The notes beneath the pieces are model-generated. The model ran no database searches. It was not told the origin of the DNA and worked only from the letters and a program-made list of their open reading frames with translations. A stretch of DNA of 64,000 bases from contig CALJOK010000043.1 in assembly GCA_937981555.1 (NCBI GenBank), forward strand, positions 62,001 to 126,000. The letters are read 5' to 3'. This DNA is from an uncultured Saprospiraceae bacterium. GTDB lineage: Bacteria; Bacteroidota; Bacteroidia; Chitinophagales; Saprospiraceae. Shown piece after piece: positions 17,907 through 26,835 of this stretch. Within the stretch, counting starts at the first letter, position 1. The number at the start of each line of letters is the position of its first letter. Position numbers and translations under genes: made by a program.

Positions 17907-18813
17907 TACTCAAAATTAACAAATACAAAATTCCCGAGAGCATAATGTATTTTGAAATTTGGCTAAGTAGATGAAATTCTTTTTTTGTTTTGGCTAAAAA
18001 TAATTTGACCAAGGAATATAATAATGGGAAAATTATCCCCGCCAAAATATAGAAAAATCCTAGATCGAACCCATTTTCTTTTTTTAAAAAAAGCCAATAA
18101 CCTAAAATTAATAACAATATATTTCCAAAAAATATTGCGACCCATTTTGCTTTTGTTTTTCCAAAAACAATTGGAAGTGTTCGACACCCATTTTTTCGAT
18201 CTCCATCCTCATCTTCTATGTCCTTAATGATCTCTCGAAACATTGTGGAAAAGAAAGCAAACACCAAATAAAAAATAAAAATGCCTACGACTTCTGAGCT
18301 TAATCCTTTCATTTCCCAAACATTTTCACGCTCTGCAAAAATAACGATTCCTGCAACAAAAGCGCAAAAAATAGAGACAATCACATTTCCCCATAAAACA
18401 CTCTTTTTCAGGGACTTAGAGTAAAAGTATAACAAAAATATAGCAGTAGGATATATAAAAACCAGCGGTAGGTTTTTGACATAAATGGCTAGGTAAAGTG
18501 AAATCAGAAAACCAAGAATTGAAACTCCCCAATACATTTTCCAAGCATTCTTAGCAGAAATATATTGATTGATTATTACTTTTTTAGGTTTATTTAAAAT
18601 GTCGATTTCGTAGTCCTCTAAATCATTAATAATGTAACCACCTGCTGCAATTAGAACAGTAGATAAAACTAAAATCGAAAAATGAAAATGATCCAAAAGA
18701 GGGGAGACGCCAGCCGATTCAAATGCAGGTATTAAAATCAAATATTGCAATAAATATTGTGTGAGAACAACAATGATAAGATTGGGAAATCGGATGAGTT
18801 TTAAGAAAGACAT
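17902..18813 (-). CDS. UbiA-family prenyltransferase (GGGP-transferase-like)
   Basis: This is an integral membrane prenyltransferase of 303 residues with about eight hydrophobic segments. Both Asp-rich motifs are visible: 'INDLEDYEIDILNKPKK' near residue 65 and 'DIEDEDGDRKNGCRTLP' near residue 200. Bacteroidota proteins of this type are usually annotated as geranylgeranylglycerol-phosphate geranylgeranyltransferase; the true substrate is not known from sequence. I chose the ATG at 18813 (MSFLKLIRFPNLIIV). The longer ORF start adds 18 residues read from a palindromic repeat. The stop codon also lies in a repeat arm. Confidence 0.87.
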   Translation of the reverse strand: MSFLKLIRFPNLIIVVLTQYLLQYLILIPAFESAGVSPLLDHFHFSILVLSTVLIAAGGYIINDLEDYEIDILNKPKKVIINQYISAKNAWKMYWGVSILGFLISLYLAIYVKNLPLVFIYPTAIFLLYFYSKSLKKSVLWGNVIVSIFCAFVAGIVIFAERENVWEMKGLSSEVVGIFIFYLVFAFFSTMFREIIKDIEDEDGDRKNGCRTLPIVFGKTKAKWVAIFFGNILLLILGYWLFLKKENGFDLGFFYILAGIIFPLLYSLVKLFLAKTKKEFHLLSQISKYIMLSGILYLLILSI

Positions 18814-18817
18814 TTTG

Positions 18818-18914
18818 TAATGGTTAATGTAGAATGGTGAATGGTTAATACTGCTTGGTGCTAACAATTACTGGTATTAACCATCCACCATCCACCATTC
18901 TACATTAACCATTA
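18818..18914. repeat. Long palindrome, AATGGTGAA repeat family copy 1
   Basis: TAATGGTTAATGTAGAATGG and about 13 further bases pair with the complementary arm at 18875-18914. The kdsC stop codon (18912-18914) forms one end. The arms are built from repeated ATGGT(T/G)AA modules, shared with copies at 19425-19489 and 37203-37246. Confidence 0.85.
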
Positions 18915-19418
18915 ATTTTCGGGCATCCATTTTCCATGCAGTCGCATTACTTTTTCAATCACATCTCGTGCGCAACCTTTGCCGCCTTCGATCGGAGAAA
19001 TGTAATCAGCGATTTCAATTACTTCATGAGCAGCATCTTTTGGGCAAGCTGCAATTCCTACTTTGTGCATGACTTCAATGTCTGGAAAATCATCTCCCAT
19101 GTACAAAATATTGATCGGGTGTAATCCATAAATGTCTACCAATTCTTCGTAGACTTCCATTTTATCACTTACCCCAGCATAGACATCTTTGACTCCTAAA
19201 TTATTTAATCGAGTTATCACACCTTCTGATTTTCCGCCGGTGATGATGACTACTTGGTAACCATTTTTCAAGGCATGTTTGATTGCGTAACCATCTCGAA
19301 TACTCATTTTACGAAGTAGTTTCCCACTTTCCAAAACGATAATTTCGCTATTGGTCAACACTCCATCTACATCGAAAATGAAGGTTTGGATATCTTTAAA
19401 TTTCTCTAGGTAATTCAT
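18912..19418 (-). CDS. kdsC: KdsC-type HAD phosphatase
   Basis: This 168-residue HAD-superfamily phosphatase of the KdsC group would remove phosphate from 3-deoxy-D-manno-octulosonate 8-phosphate on the way to LPS Kdo. Motif I is 'FDVDGVLTN', motif II lies in 'VVIITGG', the basic residue follows in 'VSDKMEVY', and motif IV is 'YMGDDFPDIEVM'. It lacks a cap domain, as KdsC does, and should form a tetramer. The ATG at 19418 (MNYLEKFKDIQ) is preferred: the longer ORF begins with 14 residues translated from a repeat. Other Kdo genes are not in the window, so substrate assignment rests on family resemblance. Confidence 0.87.
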   Translation of the reverse strand: MNYLEKFKDIQTFIFDVDGVLTNSEIIVLESGKLLRKMSIRDGYAIKHALKNGYQVVIITGGKSEGVITRLNNLGVKDVYAGVSDKMEVYEELVDIYGLHPINILYMGDDFPDIEVMHKVGIAACPKDAAHEVIEIADYISPIEGGKGCARDVIEKVMRLHGKWMPEN

Positions 19419-19424
19419 TTGAAT

Positions 19425-19489
19425 AATGGTGAACGGTGAACAGTAAATGGTGAACAGCATTCACCGTTCACCATTTATCATTCACCATT
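19425..19489. repeat. 30-bp palindrome, AATGGTGAA repeat family copy 2
   Basis: AATGGTGAACGGTGAACAGT and ten more bases pair almost perfectly with the arm at 19460-19489 across a five-base loop. It fills the gap between the kdsC and iscX genes. Confidence 0.85.
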
Positions 19490-19493
19490 TTTT

Positions 19494-19739
19494 TTATTGA
19501 TTATCTCTCCATTCATACACCCATTTCGCTTGGATCTGCTCCAAGTGTCCTTCGTTGCATTCTTCTTTTTTTCCTTCAAAATTAGGAAGACTCAAAATCC
19601 AATCAATTAGGTCGGTAAACCGAATTCGATAGATTTTTTGCTCTGTAAAATCATCGCCAAATTTGTCGTACAATTTCATGGCAATGTCTTCATGATCAAG
19701 CCAGTTAATTGGAAAGTCGTCTATATCTTTAAAACCCAT
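19494..19739 (-). CDS. iscX: Fe-S assembly protein IscX
   Basis: This 81-residue acidic protein resembles IscX/YfhJ, a small iron-binding modulator of the cysteine desulfurase IscS. Visible family features are 'WLDHEDIAMKLYDKFGDDF', 'IRFTDLIDWILSLPNFEG' and 'KWVYEWRD'. It is slightly longer than the E. coli protein (66 residues). It lies 94 bp downstream of a 2Fe-2S ferredoxin gene on the same strand, the order seen at the end of isc operons (fdx-iscX), although no other isc gene is in the window. Confidence 0.9.
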   Translation of the reverse strand: MGFKDIDDFPINWLDHEDIAMKLYDKFGDDFTEQKIYRIRFTDLIDWILSLPNFEGKKEECNEGHLEQIQAKWVYEWRDNQ

Positions 19740-19833
19740 GTTATTTTTTATTATAAAATTTTAATGAATTAAAATAGGATTTTGAACATTCTGGAGAGTA
19801 TTCAAAATTCAAAATTTCTTATTCAAAACTAAA

Positions 19834-20175
19834 TTAATGTTCGTGTCCGATGATTCGAGATTGATCTGGAATTTCAACTTCAACTACCGCATCATTTTTT
19901 AAAATAACGCATTGACAACCTAATCGAGATTCTACTCGTGGATTGATTGCACGGTCAATAAAGTCTTCTTCTTTGTCAGAAATTTCTTCCAAAAATTCAT
20001 CCCCTGAATGTACATAAACATGGCAAGTGCTGCATGCACAAACTTCGCCACAGTTATGATTCAAGTGAACACCATTTTCTTCAGCTGCTTCTAATAATGT
20101 GAAACCTTCTTCTATATTTTCCACCGTTTTCGGTGCTATATTTTTATCCTCGAAGGTAAATTTTACCGTCGCCAT
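19834..20175 (-). CDS. Adrenodoxin-type 2Fe-2S ferredoxin
   Basis: This 113-residue ferredoxin of the ISC type carries electrons for Fe-S cluster assembly. The cluster ligands are seen in 'HNCGEVCACSTCHVYV' (Cys42, 48 and 51) and 'RLGCQC' (fourth ligand); an extra Cys46 is present as in many ISC ferredoxins. The acidic stretch 'EEISDKEEDFIDRA' resembles the partner-binding helix of adrenodoxin. Its downstream neighbour is iscX, supporting an ISC role. A 15-bp inverted repeat lies upstream of the start. Confidence 0.93.
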   Translation of the reverse strand: MATVKFTFEDKNIAPKTVENIEEGFTLLEAAEENGVHLNHNCGEVCACSTCHVYVHSGDEFLEEISDKEEDFIDRAINPRVESRLGCQCVILKNDAVVEVEIPDQSRIIGHEH

Positions 20176-20215
20176 GATTGTTATTATTTTTTTTTAAATA
20201 AATGCTGTTTTTTAA

Positions 20216-20277
20216 GTCAAGCTAAAATTGAAATCAACACTTCCATTGGTTGTTTTTAATTACAATTTTAGTTTGAC
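20216..20277. repeat. 15-bp inverted repeat with 32-base spacer upstream of the ferredoxin
   Basis: GTCAAGCTAAAATTG and CAATTTTAGTTTGAC (one mismatch) flank a spacer that itself holds partly complementary segments (ATCAACA, TTGTT). It lies between the ClpB-like gene end and the ferredoxin start. Role unknown. Confidence 0.5.
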
Positions 20278-20470
20278 AACAGACCTTATTTAAAAGGTTA
20301 TTTTTAATGATTCTAAAAAAGATTGCAAATGTAATTTTTAATAAATAAGTAAACAACTTATTGAGGGAGAAGTTCAAATGGAATATCTAATATCGAGCAA
20401 GGAATAACCAATGATGAAGTTTGTCCCTGTTGATGTTATTTATTATGGTTGGATATTGGAGATTCAAAAA

Positions 20471-23400
20471 TTACTTTCTCTTCGAAGCAGGAATCAATCG
20501 ATTTCGTACACTCGGAGTCATTCCTGCATAAACCAACAATAAAAATTCTTCACTCGTAATATTCACCGCATTGATAAAATTTGTTCTAAAATCTGTCAAT
20601 GCATTTTGACTATCATAACCTCTGACTACGAGGTTGTGAATTGCTTTCGTTTTTGGTTTTCCAAAATCCAGAATAACTCTAATTGGAATTGGATTTTCAT
20701 ATGGCATATGAAATAAATGAATGCCTTCTTCTCCTTTTAAAAAACTAAAAAGGGAATATCCTTCGAGTTGAATAAATTGCTTTTCTTTATCCACTTCTTT
20801 TTCCAAATGAAGATAATCAAAAAGGTTGTTGTACAATTTAAAAAGATATTCAATTTGTTCCTGTCCTGAATTATGAATGACACTTTCAAATCGAAGGGTC
20901 ACTTTTTGTAATTGATTTTTAATGAAGTTTTTTGAAAAAAGTTTGAGCATCGCCACTTCCAAAAAGCTATTTAAAAATTCGGTTTGAAGTGTATTATATT
21001 GAATGTTGGTTCGATTATAAATTTCACTTATTTCAGCCAAACCTTCTTGCTGGAAAAATAAATCTTTATAGTTTTCTTTTAAAATTTTATCAGAATTACT
21101 CCAAATGGTATTTCGCTTCAATCGCAGAGGAATAGCAGGATCAAGGTGAAATTTTTTATCTCTAAACCCTAGCGACAAATGTAGAATTCGTTCTTTCGTT
21201 TCCGCAATTTTTTCCTTAAAACTATAATGGTGACTCTTGGAATAATCGACGATTGCATGATCTTCCGAGTCATCACTTTCCATTCGTTGAATTTGTTTTT
21301 CGATGGTTTCTAAAATTCGATTGATGCGAAGGTAAAATCCTTTTCCTTTTTCTGCTTCGGGTAATTCAGGAAACCAACTTTCCTCTAAAGGCGCTACAAA
21401 TTGAAGAGGAGAAATCTTGGGGACGAGTTGATTTTTAACCAAAGAAATTTCAAATAAAATCGGACTAGTCGAATAATTACTCACCAATTGTGCAGCAGTC
21501 AAAGCAGTCAAATCTTTTTCAATTTGTCGCTTTAAAGCACGTCCACCCATGCGAGAATTAAAACCTCGACGAGCGACCCATTCCAATGCATCTACTTCGA
21601 TATTTAAAATAGTTGTTCTTCGAACAAATCCATCACGTGATAATAAATCCTTAATCTGCAGTCGAGCGATGCCTAAAATGTGTTGTATTTCAAGTGAATT
21701 AAAAATAACGATTTCATCAATTCGATTGACAAATTCAGGACGAAATTTATCTTCCACGGCCTTGCGATAAATCGCTCCATCATCTTGGCTGGAAGTTTTA
21801 AAACCTGCTTGTGAAGAAACTTGATTCGCTCCAATATTTGAAGTCATGATGATAATGATATTGGAAAAATCAATTGTACGACCAAGGCTATCTGTCAATC
21901 GAGCATCATCCAAAAGTTGAAGTAACAAGTCCAAAACTTTAGGATGTGCTTTTTCAATTTCATCCAACAAGACCACTCCAAAAGGTTGATACCTAACCTT
22001 GCCAGTCAGTTGACCTTCTGGATTTTGAGCATCTCCGATCAGCCTTTGCACGGCAGTATGATCGATGAATTCATTCATGTCAAATTGCATCAAAGTCGAT
22101 TCGCTTCCTGTTAGGAATTTTGATAGAACTTTGGCAGCTTGTGTTTTGCCAACACCCGTTGGCCCAATAAACATAAAGGATCCAAGCGGTTTATTAGGAG
22201 TTGTCAATCTTGCCTTGATCGTATGAATTACATTCGATAAAGTAGCAACTGCCTTTGGTTGCCCGACTAAATCGTGACTAATTTTTTGATAAAAATCTTC
22301 TTCTTCATTAGAAATCGGTAGGTTGAAAATATCTTGATTAAGTCCGCTAAATGTTTCAAATTCAGCTCGCACTTCAGGAACATCAATTCTTTGACCTCGA
22401 TGTTTTACGGCGAGTTGACGCATGATATTTATGATACTGCCTGGAAGTGATTTTCGTTTTAAATAATTTCTTTGGAAATCAAAAAGTGACTGAATGGCTT
22501 TTATTGAAAAAGTGCAATTATGAGAGTTTTCTAAAATCTTTCGATTTTCGAGCGCCATTTTCACAGCATTTTTTAGGTCAGGTTCATCCATCCTGATCAT
22601 CTGAAAAAGGTCTGCATAGCGTCGATCTTTTTCTTGAATAATTTTCCATTCTTCGGGAGTAGCAAGGATGACTAGCTGAATTGATCTTTTTTCTAAATAT
22701 GGTTTGAGGACATCATTGACCGTCATATTATTTTGAGCTGACTTTCCAATGTTTAACATCGCGACTGCATTATCGATCAAAATAATATCAGAACTTTTAT
22801 TTTTTTGATATGGATTTTTGATAAAATTTAAAACGGCTTCCATCCTTTTTTGCCACATTCCTACAATGCTCATTCCCGTAATAATTCGGGTGGGATCGAT
22901 ATGCCAAATGGTTCGAGATTTTTTGTTGAACTCCTCGATGTGTTGAAATAAAGTTTCGTGAATAATACTTTTTTTCCCAACTCCTTCTTTTCCAACTATG
23001 GCAATTGGCGTATTTTTAAATGGCTGATCAAACAAAAGACTTTCCAATCTTTCCACCATCTCTTCCTTATAGAAGGCTCGATTTAAATCATTAGGAAAAC
23101 TATTATTTAGATTTTTAGAAATTTTCCAAACTTCATTTTCACCATCCATTTTCGTATCAGCAGAAAACCGATCAATAAATGAATTTTGATTTTGATAGAC
23201 AAATGAAAAACTATCATGAGCTGCTTGAATCGGAATTTCAACAGAGGTTACAAACTCTTTTTCAGGAGAGGTATAATTATTAAAATCAAATTCACTTGGT
23301 TCGTTCGAGTGATATTTTTTTAATAATCGACTAATTACTTTGGTAGCTTGTTGTTCAAGGTTGAATCTACTTTTTTTATTCTTTTCAACGACATACATTG

Positions 23401-23764
23401 TACCATTGAAATGTGGTAAAGAGGCGAATGTGATGTTATGTAATTCGAAGAAGGCAATTCCAAATCTTCCTTGCTGATCTTTTTTTCCAGGAATAGGAAT
23501 AGTCAGGTTAAAAATTTGATAATCAATCGTTGGATTAAACCTGAACCAAATTAGATCATCTAGCGTAATACTTTCTAAAACATACCCTTTTACCGCATTT
23601 TGAATAGCCGATTTCATTTTGGAGACTGAACCTTCAAAACGAGGATGAGCATAACTCGAAAAACTAAAGAAAAGTGGAGTAGATTGATACTGCTCTTTTT
23701 CTTCATTTTTGATGAGGCTGACAAGTGCTGGAAATTCTAAATTTAATTGGACGGTGTTATTCAT
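20471..23764 (-). CDS. ClpB-like AAA+ unfoldase with release-factor-like C-terminal domain
   Basis: This 1097-residue protein has a novel N-terminal region (1-230, no Clp_N repeats). A first AAA+ module has Walker A 'GKEGVGKKS' (258-266) but a Walker B reading 'ILIDNA', with Asn332 in place of the catalytic Glu. A second module is fully canonical: 'GPTGVGKTQ' from 534, 'VVLLDEIEKAHP' and 'FRPEFVNRIDEI', followed by a Clp D2-small domain (GGRALKRQIE). The final ~270 residues are helical, then 'GYSLFSFLKGEEGIHLF' (~1010), which resembles the PCRF domain of RF1/RF2 ('YAYGYLKGE.GVHRL'); the upstream 'IWSNSDKILKENYKDL' resembles RF2's 'VWNDPEKAQAL'. No GGQ motif is present. It is divergent from the tandem CbxX gene. 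A disaggregase or unfoldase role is likely; the partner is unknown. Confidence 0.8.
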   Translation of the reverse strand: MNNTVQLNLEFPALVSLIKNEEKEQYQSTPLFFSFSSYAHPRFEGSVSKMKSAIQNAVKGYVLESITLDDLIWFRFNPTIDYQIFNLTIPIPGKKDQQGRFGIAFFELHNITFASLPHFNGTMYVVEKNKKSRFNLEQQATKVISRLLKKYHSNEPSEFDFNNYTSPEKEFVTSVEIPIQAAHDSFSFVYQNQNSFIDRFSADTKMDGENEVWKISKNLNNSFPNDLNRAFYKEEMVERLESLLFDQPFKNTPIAIVGKEGVGKKSIIHETLFQHIEEFNKKSRTIWHIDPTRIITGMSIVGMWQKRMEAVLNFIKNPYQKNKSSDIILIDNAVAMLNIGKSAQNNMTVNDVLKPYLEKRSIQLVILATPEEWKIIQEKDRRYADLFQMIRMDEPDLKNAVKMALENRKILENSHNCTFSIKAIQSLFDFQRNYLKRKSLPGSIINIMRQLAVKHRGQRIDVPEVRAEFETFSGLNQDIFNLPISNEEEDFYQKISHDLVGQPKAVATLSNVIHTIKARLTTPNKPLGSFMFIGPTGVGKTQAAKVLSKFLTGSESTLMQFDMNEFIDHTAVQRLIGDAQNPEGQLTGKVRYQPFGVVLLDEIEKAHPKVLDLLLQLLDDARLTDSLGRTIDFSNIIIIMTSNIGANQVSSQAGFKTSSQDDGAIYRKAVEDKFRPEFVNRIDEIVIFNSLEIQHILGIARLQIKDLLSRDGFVRRTTILNIEVDALEWVARRGFNSRMGGRALKRQIEKDLTALTAAQLVSNYSTSPILFEISLVKNQLVPKISPLQFVAPLEESWFPELPEAEKGKGFYLRINRILETIEKQIQRMESDDSEDHAIVDYSKSHHYSFKEKIAETKERILHLSLGFRDKKFHLDPAIPLRLKRNTIWSNSDKILKENYKDLFFQQEGLAEISEIYNRTNIQYNTLQTEFLNSFLEVAMLKLFSKNFIKNQLQKVTLRFESVIHNSGQEQIEYLFKLYNNLFDYLHLEKEVDKEKQFIQLEGYSLFSFLKGEEGIHLFHMPYENPIPIRVILDFGKPKTKAIHNLVVRGYDSQNALTDFRTNFINAVNITSEEFLLLVYAGMTPSVRNRLIPASKRK

Positions 23765-24198
23765 AAAGTATGCAACGATCTAATTTTTTTAAGAGAATAG
23801 TTTTCAAAACAATTTTCTAAGTTTGACGAATATGATTTTTTTAATGCTGACTTCTTTATAATTTTTTCTGTTTTGGTTTTCCTAAAGGAAAATTCTTAAT
23901 AATTGCTTGGAATGTAAAAAGACAGCATGAATGAAAAAACTAAACCATTTTTAAATGGACTAAAAAAGAGTTGAAATTAAGAAAAACTATGCAAATATTT
24001 AATTCCAGATAAATTGGTGATAAAGAATATTTTTAATAAGTTTATCATTCTCTTTATTCAATAAATGAGAAGAGATAGTTTTACTTCGTATTAATTTTGA
24101 ATTAAATATATATATTGCAAGGATTAGATATAAAACATTGATTATCAAATTCTTATACAATAAAAAATACAATACCAAATATTAATTAAATAGAGCGA
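23765..24198. other. 434-bp divergent promoter region of the two AAA+ genes
   Basis: No ORF lies in this strongly AT-rich stretch between the divergent ClpB-like and CbxX-like genes, so it should hold both promoters. I see a small CCATTTTTAAATGG palindrome near 23947 but no TAnnTTTG box placed convincingly for either gene. Confidence 0.5.
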
Positions 24199-26835
24199 AT
24201 GGGCGAAAGTTATAAATATCCGAAATCAGATAATTTTAAGTTTAGAGAACTTAAAGTATATGCTTCGACTGAGTGGTTGGCTGATAACAAAAAGAAATAT
24301 CGGCAAGTGTTTGACCGCTTTGAAATTTCGTATGTATATGCTGAATTATCTTTTCATAATAAAATGTATGATGAGGAGGATTGGGAAATAGATGTAGAGT
24401 TGAAATGTTTTTCTTTGAAAAAAGGCCGCAAGGAATTGTGTTCTTTACCTTTTAAGCGAAAGGTGAGTAAATATGATCCGACGGTTTTTATTCGAGAAGG
24501 TTGGGGGAATAAAAAGGAAGGCGTTTTTTGGAAAAAAGGAACTTATTATTGGGAAGCTTGGGTAGAAGGGGAAAAAGTGGCGACCAAATATTTCTACGTC
24601 GAAGATGCTGGAACGGAGGATTTTGATGGGACAAGTGGATACTTGAGTGTGAAATCACTCAAACTTTATGAAGGACCTTACGATGATGTTACGGATGATG
24701 ATCGAGTTTACTTAAAAACGTTTAGTAGTGAAGAGACTCGGTATATTTATGTTGAAATTTTATTGAAAAATGAGCACATCGACAAAAATTGGCAATGCGA
24801 ATTATATACCAAATTTTACAATAATGCGCGTGAATTAAAAGGTCAAGTCGTGCGACTGCAACGGGTTGAAAAGAAAGATGGGTTTATAAAAATGACTGCG
24901 GGTTGGGGATCAAATGTTAAAGGTTCTTGGCGAAGAGATTTGTACACCGCAGATTTAATTTTTATGGATCGATTGATTGCTACGATTCCGTTTGAGATTG
25001 ATGATGATTTTGAAGAAGGAATAACTGGAGTATTTTTACCGAATCAACAAGCTCCGGTAATTTTAGCGAACGAGGTCGAACAAGGGCAAACATTTGATGA
25101 GGTCATGTTAAAAATGGATAATTTAATTGGCTTGACTGAAATCAAACAACGAGTTCGAGATCATGCTCAATATATTCAGTTTTTACAATTGAGGAAAGAA
25201 AAAGGATTTGAAGAAAAAGAAGACATCAATGTTCATTCTGTCTTCGTTGGAAATCCTGGAACTGGAAAAACGACCGTCGCAAAAATGATGGGACAGTTGT
25301 ATAAAAAAATGGGGTTGTTGACCAAAGGACATGTGCATGAAGTGGATCGAGTTGATCTAGTGGGAGAATATATTGGACAAACAGCTCCCAAAGTAAAAGA
25401 GGCGATTGAGAAAGCAAGAGGTGGAGTTTTGTTTATTGACGAAGCTTATTCTTTGGCTCGCTCGAATGATGACAGCAAAGATTTTGGAAGAGAAGTGATT
25501 GAAATTTTGGTTAGAGAAATGTCAAATGGAAAAGGAGACATGGCAGTTATTGTTGCTGGGTATCCTAAAGAAATGAAACATTTTATGGATTCGAATCCAG
25601 GGTTGAAATCTCGATTTAAAATAAACTTTGAATTTACAGATTACTTGCCACAAGAGCTTTCACGGATTGCAGAATTTGCAAGTGTAGAAAAAGGAATCAA
25701 GTTTACGCAAGAAGCAAAAATCAAAATTGATGAGTTAATTACGAATGCATTTCGGAATCGAGATAAAACTTTTGGAAACGCGCGTTTCGTTTATGATTTG
25801 ATTGAAGAAGGGAAAATTAACCTTGGATTGCGAGTAATGGATGGTGCAAATCCAAGAGGGTTGGATAATGACCAATTGTCGATTGTTGAATTGAAAGATG
25901 TAGCCAATATTGAAGTAGAAAAGAAAAGAGAGATACCATATATACCTATTGATAAAAATTTATTAGAGGAAGCAATGGATGAATTGAATAATTTGATAGG
26001 TATGGAATCTATCAAAGTTCAAATTCAAGAGATGGTTCAGTTGGTTAAATATTTTAGAGAAACTGGAAAAGATGTATTGAAGTCATTTTCATTACATACT
26101 ATTTTTGTTGGAAATCCAGGAACAGGTAAAACCACAGTTGCGAGAATTTTGACAAAAATATATAAAGCATTGGGCGTATTGGAAAGAGGTAAAATGGTGG
26201 AAACTGATCGTCAAGGTTTGGTGGCAGGATTTGTTGGACAAACAGCCATCAAAACTGCAGAACAGATTGACGAAGCAATGGGTGGCGTACTTTTTATCGA
26301 TGAAGCTTATGCCTTAACTGCTAAAACTGGCGGTGCTCATGGAGACTTTGGTGATGAAGCGATTCAAACTATTCTTAAAAGAATGGAAGACAATCGAGGC
26401 GAATTTTTTGTCTTTGCTGCAGGTTACCCAGACAATATGGAAAATTTCTTAAAAGCTAATCCAGGATTGAATTCTCGTTTTGATAAAACGCTAAAATTCG
26501 AAGATTACTCTCCTAAGGATTTAAAGAAAATTGCTAAAATGATGCTCCTCGAGCAAGGGGTAAAAATGTCGGAAGATGCTTCCGCTCATTTGGATAAATA
26601 CCTTAATTTCTTGTATGAGTTCCGAGATAAATATTTTGGAAATGCACGTGATGTTAGAAAAGTAGTTGTTGAAGCAGTCAAAAATATGAATCTAAGGTTG
26701 GCTGAAATTCCAGAGAAGGATCGAAAGGAAAATGAAGAAATGATTCTTACATTTGAAGATGTCCGAAAATTTAAATTAGATACGAATGACTTTACTTTTA
26801 ATAAAAAGAAAATAGGATTCGGTAGGAATAAATAA
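24199..26835 (+). CDS. Tandem CbxX/SpoVK-type AAA+ ATPase with duplicated beta-sandwich N-terminus
   Basis: The protein has 878 residues. Residues ~8-140 and ~150-285 look like two copies of one domain rich in Trp and Tyr: both open with a 'LKVYASTEW' / 'LKLYEGPYD' strand and contain 'REGWGNKKEGVFWKKGTYY' or 'TAGWGSNVKGSWRRDLY'. Two CbxX/CfqX AAA+ modules follow: Walker A 'GNPGTGKTT' at 351 and again at 638, Walker B 'VLFIDEA' ending at 415 and at 702, and sensor/arginine regions 'NPGLKSRF' and 'NPGLNSRF'. CbxX-type ATPases remodel protein complexes (rubisco activase, EccA in type VII secretion). No rubisco or ESX gene is present, so the client is unknown. It diverges from the ClpB-like gene. 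Confidence 0.85.
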   Translation: MGESYKYPKSDNFKFRELKVYASTEWLADNKKKYRQVFDRFEISYVYAELSFHNKMYDEEDWEIDVELKCFSLKKGRKELCSLPFKRKVSKYDPTVFIREGWGNKKEGVFWKKGTYYWEAWVEGEKVATKYFYVEDAGTEDFDGTSGYLSVKSLKLYEGPYDDVTDDDRVYLKTFSSEETRYIYVEILLKNEHIDKNWQCELYTKFYNNARELKGQVVRLQRVEKKDGFIKMTAGWGSNVKGSWRRDLYTADLIFMDRLIATIPFEIDDDFEEGITGVFLPNQQAPVILANEVEQGQTFDEVMLKMDNLIGLTEIKQRVRDHAQYIQFLQLRKEKGFEEKEDINVHSVFVGNPGTGKTTVAKMMGQLYKKMGLLTKGHVHEVDRVDLVGEYIGQTAPKVKEAIEKARGGVLFIDEAYSLARSNDDSKDFGREVIEILVREMSNGKGDMAVIVAGYPKEMKHFMDSNPGLKSRFKINFEFTDYLPQELSRIAEFASVEKGIKFTQEAKIKIDELITNAFRNRDKTFGNARFVYDLIEEGKINLGLRVMDGANPRGLDNDQLSIVELKDVANIEVEKKREIPYIPIDKNLLEEAMDELNNLIGMESIKVQIQEMVQLVKYFRETGKDVLKSFSLHTIFVGNPGTGKTTVARILTKIYKALGVLERGKMVETDRQGLVAGFVGQTAIKTAEQIDEAMGGVLFIDEAYALTAKTGGAHGDFGDEAIQTILKRMEDNRGEFFVFAAGYPDNMENFLKANPGLNSRFDKTLKFEDYSPKDLKKIAKMMLLEQGVKMSEDASAHLDKYLNFLYEFRDKYFGNARDVRKVVVEAVKNMNLRLAEIPEKDRKENEEMILTFEDVRKFKLDTNDFTFNKKKIGFGRNK

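Noticed and set aside
19494-20175. Complete isc operon
   Set aside because: Only a ferredoxin and iscX are present. The genes on both sides are unrelated.
20471-26835. Type VI secretion ClpV or ESX EccA role for the two AAA+ proteins
   Set aside because: No Tss, Hcp, VgrG, WXG100 or other secretion genes are present in the window.
24199-26835. Rubisco activase CbbX
   Set aside because: CbbX is a single ~300-residue module next to rubisco genes. This protein has two modules plus an unknown N-terminus, and there is no rubisco gene.
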